From positions 62,001-126,000 of the forward strand of contig QXJR01000008.1 of assembly GCA_020975725.1 (NCBI GenBank): a stretch of DNA of 64,000 bases, given 5' to 3'. Below the pieces are notes generated by a model. That model was not told the origin of the DNA, did not search any database, and worked only from the letters and a program-made list of their open reading frames with translations. A program made the translations under genes and the position numbers. This stretch comes from Picocystis sp. L7. Taxonomy: Eukaryota; Chlorophyta; Picocystophyceae; Picocystales; Picocystaceae. Positions 20,601-28,930 of the stretch are shown here, piece by piece. The stretch's first letter is position 1. Every line of letters starts with the position of its first letter.

Positions 20601-22610
20601 ATGGACGTGGCACGTGCGACGCTTCGCGCCTGCGAATGGCGCGGGGACGACGCAGGAGCGCAGTCCCAGGTGGCGAAGATGCGCCTACGTGGAGACAGGG
20701 TGGACGAAGGGTGCTACGAGAGCGCCATCGGGAGCTGCGTGAAGCCGAGGAACGCCGCCATGGCCAAGACTTTGCTGCAATGGATGCAGGACGACGGCGT
20801 CCCGCTGCGTGCAGGGGCGTGCAGACGCCTTGCCGCCCTTCATGCGAGGCGGAAGGACGACGTGGAAATGATGGAACTCGTGAAAACCATGCGGAAGGAA
20901 CGCCTGGGACTCGAGCCCGCCGTCGCCACGCGGGCGTGCACGCTCCTGGGAAAGAAGCAACGTTGGAAAGATGGACTCCACGTCATGGAATGGCTGGAAG
21001 AAGACGGGGTGGAGATGGATCTGAGAGCGTACAACGCTGCTATGGATGCATGTGCACGTGCTGGTAGGCTTGATGCGTGCCTCATGCTGCTGCGGCGCCT
21101 CAAAGAGGCAGAATTGAAACCTGACAAATACACCTACACCGGAGTGTTCCATGCAGCAGCCGAGGCCAAGTGCCCGGAAATTGCGATGGAATGCTTGCAA
21201 GAGTTGAAAGAAAACGAGCTGCCTGACGTTCACGCATACACGGCAATGGTGGAAGCCTGCGGCCCGGCCGAGGATGGGAAAATGGCGCAAGCGGTCTGGG
21301 AAGAGATGAAGCTCGCGGGCGTCTTTCCCAGTTCAAGGACGTACGCATGCATGATTCAAGCCTGCGGTGCTTGCGGTAACGTACTGCAAGCGGTGAGATA
21401 CTTCCGAGAATGGAAAGCCCACCTCATGATGGAGGATCCGGAGCTCAAAAAGGGTCCGAAGTCCAGATTGTGGCTTGGAAAGTCCAGCAACTATGTCGTG
21501 AGTGCTTTGGTAGGCGCACTGGGCATGTGCCAAGCTGTTCAGGCCTTGCACGACCTAGTCATAACCCTGAAGGAAGAAAAAATTGTGCTTGATATCGTGG
21601 CGTACAACCACGTCATGGAGGTCTACAGCAGGCACGGAGACTGGAAAGCATGCACTTCTCTGCTGGATACTATAGAGACCTACGGCCTGACACCGGAACT
21701 GCTGACCTTTGAAATTTTGGTCAAGGCGTGCTTGAAGGCTGGTGAGTTGGACAACGCCCTTCTTGTGGAGAAGAGAATGAAGAAGCACGGGATGCAGCCC
21801 AGCAAGAAATTGTACAATTGGATCTCGCAAGCGCTTTGTAAAGAGGGCAGGTGCACTCATGCCATGCAGCTATATGGCACAATGAAGGCTAAAGATTGGG
21901 TTGAGTACAGAACATACCACGATCTCATCAAAGCACTTGCCAAGGCAGGGTTCCCGTTCAAGGCCGAGGAGGTGCTCAGTGCGGTGCGCGCCAAAGGCAT
22001 GGTACCGGAGACGGTGTCTTACGTGCTCCTGATCGAGTCTTTCGGGAAGATCGGCTTGTTCAAGGAAGCGCTGCGGATCTTTTACGGAATCAGCAAGGCC
22101 GGGAATCGACCAGATACAGCATCTTACGCGGCGATCATCCGTGCTTGTGGATATGCAAGGAACGTGTGGAGGGCCCACTCGTTTTTCCAGGAAATGCAGT
22201 CCGAGGGTTTGAAGCCCAACACGTTCACTTGGAATGCCATGCTGACCGCCTGCAGCCGGTCGAACGAGTGTGACCTGGCCGAAGACTTGTACAAAGCATT
22301 CCAAGCCTGCTCGACCCCGCAGGTAAAGCCCAACTTTTGGACGTACAACTTGATGATCAACATCTACGGGAAGGGTGGGAGGCTGAAGGAAGCTCGGTCC
22401 TTGTTCAGGCTGATGGAGGATCAAGGCCTTCCGTTTGATGCGGCTACATTCAACGCTCTCATGAATGCGTACGTGGTCCATGGACAGCCGGGAGAAGCCA
22501 GGAATTTGTATGATATGATGTCCGACAGGAACATCGCACCGACCGCACCAACACGCACAATAATGGAACGGGCGGATCGTATGCTGCAATCGTCCGTGCG
22601 AGAAGCCTGA
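20601..22610 (+). CDS. Pentatricopeptide repeat (PPR) protein, P class
   Basis: From the ATG at 20601 the protein has 669 residues. An ATG at 20544 would add 19. The whole length is helical and made of roughly 35-residue PPR units with the usual signature, for example YNAAMDACARAGRLDACLML, YTAMVEACG, TFEILVKACLKAGELDNAL, SYAAIIRACGYARNVWRA, TWNAMLTACSRSNECDLAE, TYNLMINIYGKGGRLKEA and TFNALMNAYVVHGQPGEAR. I see no SMR, E or DYW domain. P-class PPR proteins bind organellar RNA and influence its stability, processing or translation. The target is unknown. No clear transit peptide is visible at either start, so a short upstream exon may be missing. Confidence 0.85.
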   Translation: MDVARATLRACEWRGDDAGAQSQVAKMRLRGDRVDEGCYESAIGSCVKPRNAAMAKTLLQWMQDDGVPLRAGACRRLAALHARRKDDVEMMELVKTMRKERLGLEPAVATRACTLLGKKQRWKDGLHVMEWLEEDGVEMDLRAYNAAMDACARAGRLDACLMLLRRLKEAELKPDKYTYTGVFHAAAEAKCPEIAMECLQELKENELPDVHAYTAMVEACGPAEDGKMAQAVWEEMKLAGVFPSSRTYACMIQACGACGNVLQAVRYFREWKAHLMMEDPELKKGPKSRLWLGKSSNYVVSALVGALGMCQAVQALHDLVITLKEEKIVLDIVAYNHVMEVYSRHGDWKACTSLLDTIETYGLTPELLTFEILVKACLKAGELDNALLVEKRMKKHGMQPSKKLYNWISQALCKEGRCTHAMQLYGTMKAKDWVEYRTYHDLIKALAKAGFPFKAEEVLSAVRAKGMVPETVSYVLLIESFGKIGLFKEALRIFYGISKAGNRPDTASYAAIIRACGYARNVWRAHSFFQEMQSEGLKPNTFTWNAMLTACSRSNECDLAEDLYKAFQACSTPQVKPNFWTYNLMINIYGKGGRLKEARSLFRLMEDQGLPFDAATFNALMNAYVVHGQPGEARNLYDMMSDRNIAPTAPTRTIMERADRMLQSSVREA

Positions 22611-22786
22611 GCAACTCGCGGACTCGCTCTGCGCGTCGAATGGGCGGGCGACGTCTGATCGTAGCTTCTCGAAGACGCAGTTGGCTAGGAGACGGCATGC
22701 ATCGACTAGAAAGGAAACTTTGTAAATATCCTTGCATCTAGAACAGGTCACACATGCAGCGGATGCACCCCATGGCCCGTCCACGT

Positions 22787-23601
22787 CTACCAGGGGATGG
22801 GGCGGAATTCCTCGTCGTCGCCTCCGCTGAGTGCGTTTTTCCCGGCGATGTACATGGGCCAGGCCGAAGCCACAATCACTGCCAGCAGGAACTCGTTACC
22901 GACCTTGGAAGTGTAGATGTTGTTGTGGAATGGATCGGCGATGTGTGCCTTGAGGCCCTCGATGGGTCCCATGCCGGTCACGGCCGCCTGGGAGCAGAAT
23001 CCCAGGAAGGCAAGCATGGCCAACCTTCCGTTCTTGACTTCCTTGACCTTCATTTCCTCCGACTTCATGCCCAGGGGATCGAAGGGGAAGGATCCCAGCA
23101 CACCGCACTCCCCGGTCTTCTTGAACCCTTCGAGGCGTGCTGCTTCCAGGACGGCCATGACCGCGAGCTCCACGACGAGCAGCGTTTTGGTGTCCAGGAA
23201 GTACTCCTTTGCGCCTGCTTCCCACCAGGGACCTTTGCCGATGAGGTCGGTGAAGAGGATGCCGGCCACAGCGGCCATGCTCCATCGTCCGTTCATCAGC
23301 TCGGCCTCTTGGTACCACTTGGCCAGCTTCTTGTTGCCGCAGAAGCGCAGCGGATCGAACCCTCGGTCTCCTGCCATCGTTCCATCCAGGTATTCAGGTG
23401 CCTTGGCACCGGGAAACCTGCGCCACGTCGTCGCTCACGTCGGTCAGCACGTCGCCATTCCCTCCTCGCGTCGCTTCGCGTCCCTTCCTCGGCCTCGTTC
23501 ACGCACCACAGGGGTCGGTTTGCGCCGGCACGGGCCACCACGCTTCCTCTGCGCACCCCACGCGTCGTCCATGCGCTCGTGATGCGTGCTGCGGTCGCCA
23601 T
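22787..23601 (-). CDS. Light-harvesting chlorophyll a/b protein of photosystem I type (Lhca), copy 1
   Basis: Two exons, 23507-23601 and 22787-23417, join across an 89-nt intron (donor GTGCGTG, acceptor GCGCAG) to give 241 residues. Exon 1 encodes a basic transit peptide starting MATAARITSAW and ending RPL. The junction recreates the conserved mature start RPLWFPG. The LHC domain follows: GDRGFDPL, helix B with EAELMNGRWSMAAVAG, GVLGSFPFDPLGM, helix C with [15 protein letters not shown], and [11 protein letters not shown]. The chlorophyll ligands E and R of both ExxxGR-type motifs are present. The tail resembles Lhca rather than Lhcb. It acts in thylakoid membranes. It is transcribed divergently from the second Lhca gene. 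Confidence 0.92.
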
Positions 23602-24063
23602 CTTCGCCTTCGCTTCGCTTCGAAACGCGCGTTCTGATGGATGCGCACGTCCATCGTCCCCTCCCCTTCCCCTCCCCTTTCGGACCCGGGATCTCCCTTT
23701 CAAGCCCGCCCGATCGCCCCGATCAAGCTCCCGGTTCGAACCCGAGGCGGTCCGGGCATCCCCGGGGAGGAGGAGGGGGGGGAGGACCTCCCCCGGTTCC
23801 AGGGTGGATGAGGTTGGACCCCAGATCTGGCTCCTGATTGGTCGGATGGGATCGGGCGCATCTCCGCGACCCCTTCCCGTCCCACCCAGAAGGGGATCCC
23901 CACCTCCCTTTCGAACCGGGATGGAATCCCCTTGGAGAAGGGGAAGGGGTCCCGGTGGAGACCCGGATGGTCGTCCCCTTTCGGTCTCGGGGAGATCTCG
24001 GGGTTGGATGAGGGAGTAGGGGACGAGTCTACACGAACGGTGCAAAGCACGAAGGTCGCGGCC
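23602..24063. promoter_or_regulatory. Shared divergent promoter of two Lhca genes
   Basis: Only 462 bp separate the two Lhca start codons. The interval has a CCAAT-type ATTGG near 23838, a CCCTTTCGAACCGGG motif at 23906-23920, a GGTTCGAACCCG motif at about 23733-23744, and a G-rich run near 23770. Co-regulation by light is a reasonable inference from the arrangement. No transcription start can be read directly. Confidence 0.6.
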
Positions 24064-24961
24064 ATGCAGCTCGCGAAAGGTGCACGCGTGATGCAAGGAA
24101 GGCGCCTGGCGCAGGCCTCCAGGGTCCGAAACGGAAGCAGGAAGGGCGTGGCCGCCCGTGCCGCCGCAGATCGTCCCGTGTGGTGCGTGGAAGGGGTCCC
24201 GAAGCGAGACGAAAGCGCGTCCGGTCGTGGTGGACGCGTGGCGGTGATGGACAGGGCTGACCGTGGCGACGTCGCGACGGCAGGCTGCCGGGAAGCACCC
24301 CTCCGACGCACCTCAAAGGCACCATCGCCGGCGACCGCGGCTTCGATCCGCTCAGCCTCGGCGTGGAACCCGAAAGGTGAGACCGCGCGACCGCGACGTG
24401 CCTGGCGCGGAACGGCCGGACGGCCGAGAAGACGGACAGCTGACCGTGCGCCTCGTCATGGACGTCCTCCGTGTGCCGGACAGGCTCAAGTGGTACACCG
24501 AAGCCGAGCTGTACAACGGTCGCTGGGCGATGGCCGGCGTGTTCGGCATCATCCACCAGGAAGCGTTGGGAAAGGCAGGTTTGATCAAGGACATCCCGTG
24601 GTTCAACACGGGATACGAGCTCAAGGACGAGTTTCCCATTGCCGCACAGCTGGGCGTGCTCTTCCCGCTCTTCGGGTTCTTGGAGCTGACGCGCTACGAA
24701 GGGTTCAAGAAGACCGGCGAGTGCGGCGTGATCAACATGTTCCCGTTCGATCCCCTGGGCTTGAAGTCCGAGAAGATGAAGGAGAGGGAGGTCAAGAACG
24801 GCCGCTTGGCCATGATGGCGTTCGTCGGGTTCGTGGTGCAGGCGGTGGTGTGTCGCCAAGGTCCTCTGGACTGCTTGTACGGGCACATCGCGGATCCTTT
24901 CCACAACAACATCTTGACCAACATCGTGCAGCCCGCCGGTGCGACGTATCCCGGGATGTAA
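24064..24961 (+). CDS. Light-harvesting chlorophyll a/b protein of photosystem I type (Lhca), copy 2
   Basis: Three exons, 24064-24182, 24284-24376 and 24484-24961, give 229 residues. The first intron (101 nt, donor GTGCGTG) sits at the same codon as the intron of the divergent copy and restores RPVWLPGSTPP. The second (107 nt, donor GTGAGA) joins GVEPER to [14 protein letters not shown]. Conserved features are [55 protein letters not shown] and [12 protein letters not shown]. The transit peptide is rich in R, A and Q. The shared intron position shows that the two genes arose by duplication and inversion. The product is an antenna protein, most likely of photosystem I. Confidence 0.92.
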
Positions 24962-25045
24962 ACGGACTTGCAAGGACTTGTACGTGCCTCGAACACGTGG
25001 ATCCTGCTCCCTAGGTCGCGTGTCTCCTTTCTCCTTGCTCTTTCG

Positions 25046-25051
25046 TTTATT
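25046..25051 (-). terminator. Poly(A) signal AATAAA on the minus strand
   Basis: TTTATT on the plus strand, read as AATAAA on the minus strand, lies 65 nt after the stop of the tentative gene at 25117-25848. It supports a minus-strand transcript ending here. Confidence 0.5.
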
Positions 25052-25116
25052 GACGTGCGCCATCCGACGCGTCGTGGGCCTCGCGCCTGCCTTGGGCATG
25101 CACGTCTCGTGACGTT

Positions 25117-25848
25117 TCATCCGTCCAAGCGATACGCGCGACCGGTGAAAGGTCCGTTGCCTTGTCGAGAAGGTCTGGAAGCGCCCACGTCTCGGTTCCT
25201 GCTGGCCATGGCGGGTGCGCCTGGACCTTCGGACGTCGCACGTGCGTTGGACGGACGTTGCCAGTACTGGCGCACCGCGTCCACGACGCCTGGCGACGTG
25301 GAAGGCGACGAAACGGACGCATGGCGCTGGATCAGGTGGAGGTACAGCACCAACAGGCCCAGCAGGAGGCCGCGCCATCCCCACAGGTACGTGGCGACCA
25401 GCAGCGCCAACACGTGCGGCGTGCGCACGCGACATCCGTAGACCTGCAGGTCCGGCAGGCCGAACCAAGCCGCTTCCCCATGGCTGGGCGGACAAGTGCG
25501 CACCGCCGGCGCGTTCCAATCGAACAGGGAAGGCGCACGGCGTCGGAGCTGCACGCGAGAGGACGCGGGAGGTGCCGGACGTGCGCGCGGATCGTCGTCT
25601 GCGACGTGCGCCAGGCGTCAGCCCGTCGTCGGTGGACCGCGTACGCCGTCCTTTTCGAGGCGCACCTGGCACGATGTCCCCGTCCACGATGCGCACCATG
25701 GCCTGCTGAACGTCCTCGTAGGCAGAAGCGCGATGCGACGCCGGTTTCGATGCGGAATGGCGTTTCGGACGCGTCCTCGTCGTCCTTCCTCGAAGCCCGA
25801 ACCACCACCGAGGGGGAAAGGCCCTTGAAGCGCCACACCTCCCTGCAT
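25117..25848 (-). CDS. Tentative small membrane protein with a C-terminal SHP-like box
   Basis: The better-supported part is the exon at 25117-25548. It encodes WFGLPDLQVYGCRVRTP, a long hydrophobic stretch (VLALLVATYLWGWRG, then LLLGLLVLYLHLI), a polar linker, and the ending NGPFTGRAYRLDG. That ending resembles the FxGxGxxL p97/VCP-binding box of Derlins. A phase-compatible first exon at 25666-25848 joins across a 117-nt intron (donor GTGCGCC, acceptor GTGCAG), for 204 residues. Other frames in the first exon also look coding-like (one reads SAYEDVQQAMVRIVDG), so the exon 1 model is uncertain. A minus-strand AATAAA follows the stop. Family not recognised. Confidence 0.4.
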
Positions 25849-26078
25849 GAAAGGGCAAACGAAAGGGAGGACCAAAGGGGAGGGGAGAAGCAAAGGGAAG
25901 AAGGAGGTCGATTCAAAGGGAAAAACAGAGACGCGAAACCGAAGCAACCGTCGGGGTTGGGTTCCTCCGTCCTGGTCCAACCTGGACGGCGGTGGAGCTG
26001 GTGGCGGTGCGAAACCAAGCGCAGGTGGCGTCGTGGCAGAAGAAGACCACGTCCTGCCGATCGATCGGTCCTCGTCGC

Positions 26079-26084
26079 TTTATT
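26079..26084 (-). terminator. Poly(A) signal AATAAA on the minus strand
   Basis: The motif lies 115 nt after the stop of the small minus-strand gene at 26199-26537. Assignment rests on motif and spacing. Confidence 0.45.
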
Positions 26085-26198
26085 CCCCGAGGACGATCCC
26101 GTGCCTGGTTCCGATGGCTTGGCCGTGCAAAGTCCAGGCGGACGCGTCCACGCGCCTCGTCGAGACCAGGTGTTGACGTATCCAAACGAGGAGGATCG

Positions 26199-26537
26199 TC
26201 AAGGCCCTTGGTACCTCCACCAACGCAGGAATCCTGGCGTGGGATCCACGTCCGGTGCGTCCACGAAGTACACGACGCGTTCCAAGTCCGGCGGAAGCTC
26301 CGTGCGACGCGCGGACACGCTCGCACTGGCCGTCGCGCTGCCGTTTCCCGTACGTTTGCTTTCGTGACGTGCGCTCCTTCGCACCGTCGGTGGAGGTTGG
26401 ATGAGCCTGCAGGCGGCGATGCGGTTGTTCAGGTAGGCGCACAAGCTCGGTGGTAGTCCGCACGCCCGCTCAGGCGCCTCTCGACGCACGGTTTCGGCGG
26501 CTTTGGTGCGCGGCGTGGTCGCCATGGACGACGCCAT
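26199..26537 (-). CDS. Hypothetical small protein
   Basis: A 112-residue open frame starting MASSMATTPRTKAAE. Segments with protein-like composition include SLCAYLNNRIAACRLIQPPP and LERVVYFVDAPDVDPTPGF, separated by a serine/threonine/arginine-rich stretch that could contain an intron (GTGCGAAG donor-like at its start). A minus-strand AATAAA lies 115 nt downstream, and a hairpin-rich spacer separates it from the divergent CBS gene. No family is recognised. Confidence 0.4.
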   Translation of the reverse strand: MASSMATTPRTKAAETVRREAPERACGLPPSLCAYLNNRIAACRLIQPPPTVRRSARHESKRTGNGSATASASVSARRTELPPDLERVVYFVDAPDVDPTPGFLRWWRYQGP

Positions 26538-27469
26538 GACGTACGTCTCTTTCGATGTCCCGACACGTCCTTTCGTCTTGCCCGGTATCCCCCTTCCTTC
26601 CTTCCGATCGAACCCGGACCATTCCGGGTTCGATCGGGGGTGGCTTGAATGGACAGACCCGGGGGCACCCCCGGTCGGATCGGATCGCCCGGGGACCAAT
26701 CAGATTCGTTCGCGCGTCCACGTCATCCGAAGATCGGCACGTTTCGAGACGCACGTGGTCGGGAAGGGCAGGATGGATCCGTTCCATCCCCTCGCCTCCG
26801 TCCACGCTCGAAGAGGCGAGCCCAGGACACACCAAAGCAGAGGTGGGAAAAGAGAGAGAGGACGCCGACGAGGACGTGGACGGACGCACACGTCCGTGGT
26901 GTCCATCCGAGCGGTGCGGCGCTTTCCATGGAAGGCCGTGCGAGCGGACCGGAGCTGGGAATCCCTCGCTCGGAAGGGGGAGGCGTTTCGAACGTGCCAC
27001 CCTTCGACCCACACGATCCACACCGCGTCCACGGACGTACCTCTCGTTGGAAACGGACGGGAATGGATCCGTCCATGGCGCATGCGTTCCCTGGGCCGTG
27101 CGCACGGCTCGTCTTTGTCGCGTTCGAGCGGACCCACGAGGACACCATCCTTTTCGAGAGCCGGTTCCCCCCGGTTCACCTTCCTTTCTGAACCGGGTCT
27201 GATCGGAGGATTCCTTCGGTCTATTCCGGTCGGACCAAGCCCCGTCTTTCACGTGGCCTTCCACCCCCTCCTTCGGTCGAGCCCGAGCTTAACTTTCGAC
27301 GAAACGCCTGGGCGTCCCTCGAACCCCCCACCCTTCACGGACTTAATCCACGACTTAACCTTTCGGCGGGGTTACCTTTCGTGAACTCTTCGTCCCATGG
27401 GGCGGGCAGCGGCCATTTTCGAGATTAACTTGGGATTAACTGGAGGGGTCGGTGGACGCATTGGTCGCG
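26538..27469. promoter_or_regulatory. Divergent upstream region with palindromes
   Basis: This 0.9-kb spacer separates a minus-strand hypothetical gene from the CBS gene. It contains the perfect hairpin at 26604-26637, a CCAAT box near 26694-26698 and AACCGGG-type motifs near 27160-27200. Long open frames on both strands have no family resemblance and are rejected as genes. Confidence 0.45.
26604..26637. repeat. Perfect 15-bp inverted repeat with a 4-nt loop
   Basis: The arm CCGATCGAACCCGGA (26604-26618) is followed by CCAT and then its exact reverse complement (26623-26637). It is the longest member of the GAACCCG palindrome group in this window. It could be a dimeric transcription-factor site or a short dispersed repeat. 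Confidence 0.85.
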
Positions 27470-28753
27470 ATGGCGGAGGACGATGCGCACGTGTCTCGCC
27501 GTCGCACGTGGTCTCCGATGAAGTCCATCAACAAGGGAGCGCGTGGACTGCTGGGACAGACCACGCTGGCGCAGCTGGTGAAGCCGAAGCGTGTCCTGGT
27601 GCGTGCGGAGGGAAAACCCCAGGGGGAACACGACGATTGGTGCTGACCGGACGGGAAACGTCGAACGGCGCAGGTGCTGCGCAGCAGCATGACCATCGGA
27701 GAAGCACTGGCGAGGCTGGCCAAGCACAGAGTGCTCTCGGCGCCCATGCTCAAGATCGCCGAGGACGGGCCTCAAATCGAGTACAGCGACGAGTGGCCGG
27801 AAGACGAGCCCTATCCCGACATCGTCGGTTTCGTGGGCATACGAGACATCCTGGACACATGCATGAGCGACCTGCAAGAAGCGCTCTACAAGATTTCCAA
27901 GTCCCAAACAGACATGTTAAAAACCATGGCACACCTGAAACTCATGGCACCGGACATCGAGAGTAGGAAGATCGAAAACATACACGGCTTCGACGGGGAT
28001 TTCCTGTTCCAAAACCAAGCCAAATGCTCCCTCTTGGACGTGCTGGTCAAAGCATTTCTGGTTCCAAAACGGACCACGGACGTCTACAGACGGAAGAAAC
28101 ATCCTGAAGAAGAAGAAGAGGAGGAAATGGACATTCACAAAGCTGTCCATCGCTTGGGTCTGTTTGACGCCAAGGCAAGGGTGACAGGCGTAGTCTCACA
28201 GAGCGACGTTTTGAATTTCTTGGTGGAGCACATGGAGCACCTTGGGAGCATCACGAAACACACGGTGGAGGAGCTTGGGCTTGGGATGCCCAAACCGGTC
28301 ATTTGCGTAGATTCGACAACGTCCGCGCTGCAAGCATTTGACAAGATGTACAAACACAACCTTTCTGCCGTGGGTGTGGTGTCTCCCAACACACGTATCA
28401 TCATAGGTAACCTGTCCATGAGTGATCTAAGATGCTTGAGCTTTGAAAATTTCGGTTACCTCGTGCTCCCGGTCTCGGAGTTCTTGGTGCTTTTGGCGAG
28501 CAACCGTGGAGAAGACTTGGAGACACCTCACCAAGTGCAGCAGAAGCCGGCGTTGCTGACCGTGTCGCCGGGATCGGACTTTGCAGAGGTGCTGCACATG
28601 TTTTCGAAAAACCGCATCCATCGCGTGTATGTGGTGGACGGCGAGAGCGGTGTACCGGTGGGCGTGATCACACCCACGGATGTCATCCAGGCGGTGACCA
28701 CCACGGTGTACCAGAAAGGCGAGCACAACGCGGACGCCGCTCCCTCTCCATGA
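27470..28753 (+). CDS. CBS-domain protein, AMPK/SnRK1 gamma-like
   Basis: Exon 1 (27470-27598) starts MAEDDAHVSRRRTWSPMKS and ends PKRVL. Exon 2 (27674-28753) continues VLRSSMTIGEALARLAKHRVL. The 75-nt intron has donor GTGCGTG and acceptor GCGCAG, is phase 0 and restores a continuous first CBS motif. The product has 402 residues and about four CBS motifs in two Bateman pairs, including HRLGLFDAKARVTGVVSQSDVL, FDKMYKHNLSAVGVV and MFSKNRIHRVYVVDGESG. Such proteins bind adenine nucleotides, and the layout resembles gamma subunits of SNF1-related kinases. An acidic EEEEEEE insertion lies in the second CBS motif. The energy-sensing role is inference from the family. Confidence 0.85.
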
Positions 28754-28759
28754 GGTTGG

Positions 28760-28765
28760 AATAAA
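28760..28765 (+). terminator. Poly(A) signal AATAAA after the CBS gene
   Basis: AATAAA starts 7 nt after the TGA stop codon, so the 3' untranslated region would be very short. Confidence 0.6.
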
Positions 28766-28930
28766 TGACATCCTTTTCATGAACGCCATCCCTCTCCATC
28801 CGTTACAACGCCCCGGGGCATTGTATGTCTCGCGGCACTTTCCTGGTGACAGGCGGACACCCTATCCATTCCCTTTCACTGCTCCCACGGCGAAGCGGTG
28901 TCGCATCCCGCGCACGTGCACGCATTGGCG

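Noticed and set aside
24029-25858. 609-codon minus-strand frame across the second Lhca gene
   Set aside because: Antisense shadow of the light-harvesting exons and introns. Only its upstream end touches a possible real exon.
25162-26367. 401-codon plus-strand frame
   Set aside because: Very rich in R and Q and antisense to two minus-strand exons that have hydrophobic or ordinary composition and AATAAA signals.
26470-27264. 264-codon minus-strand frame in the CBS upstream region
   Set aside because: Contains the perfect hairpin and CCAAT motifs of a spacer and overlaps several other frames. No domain.
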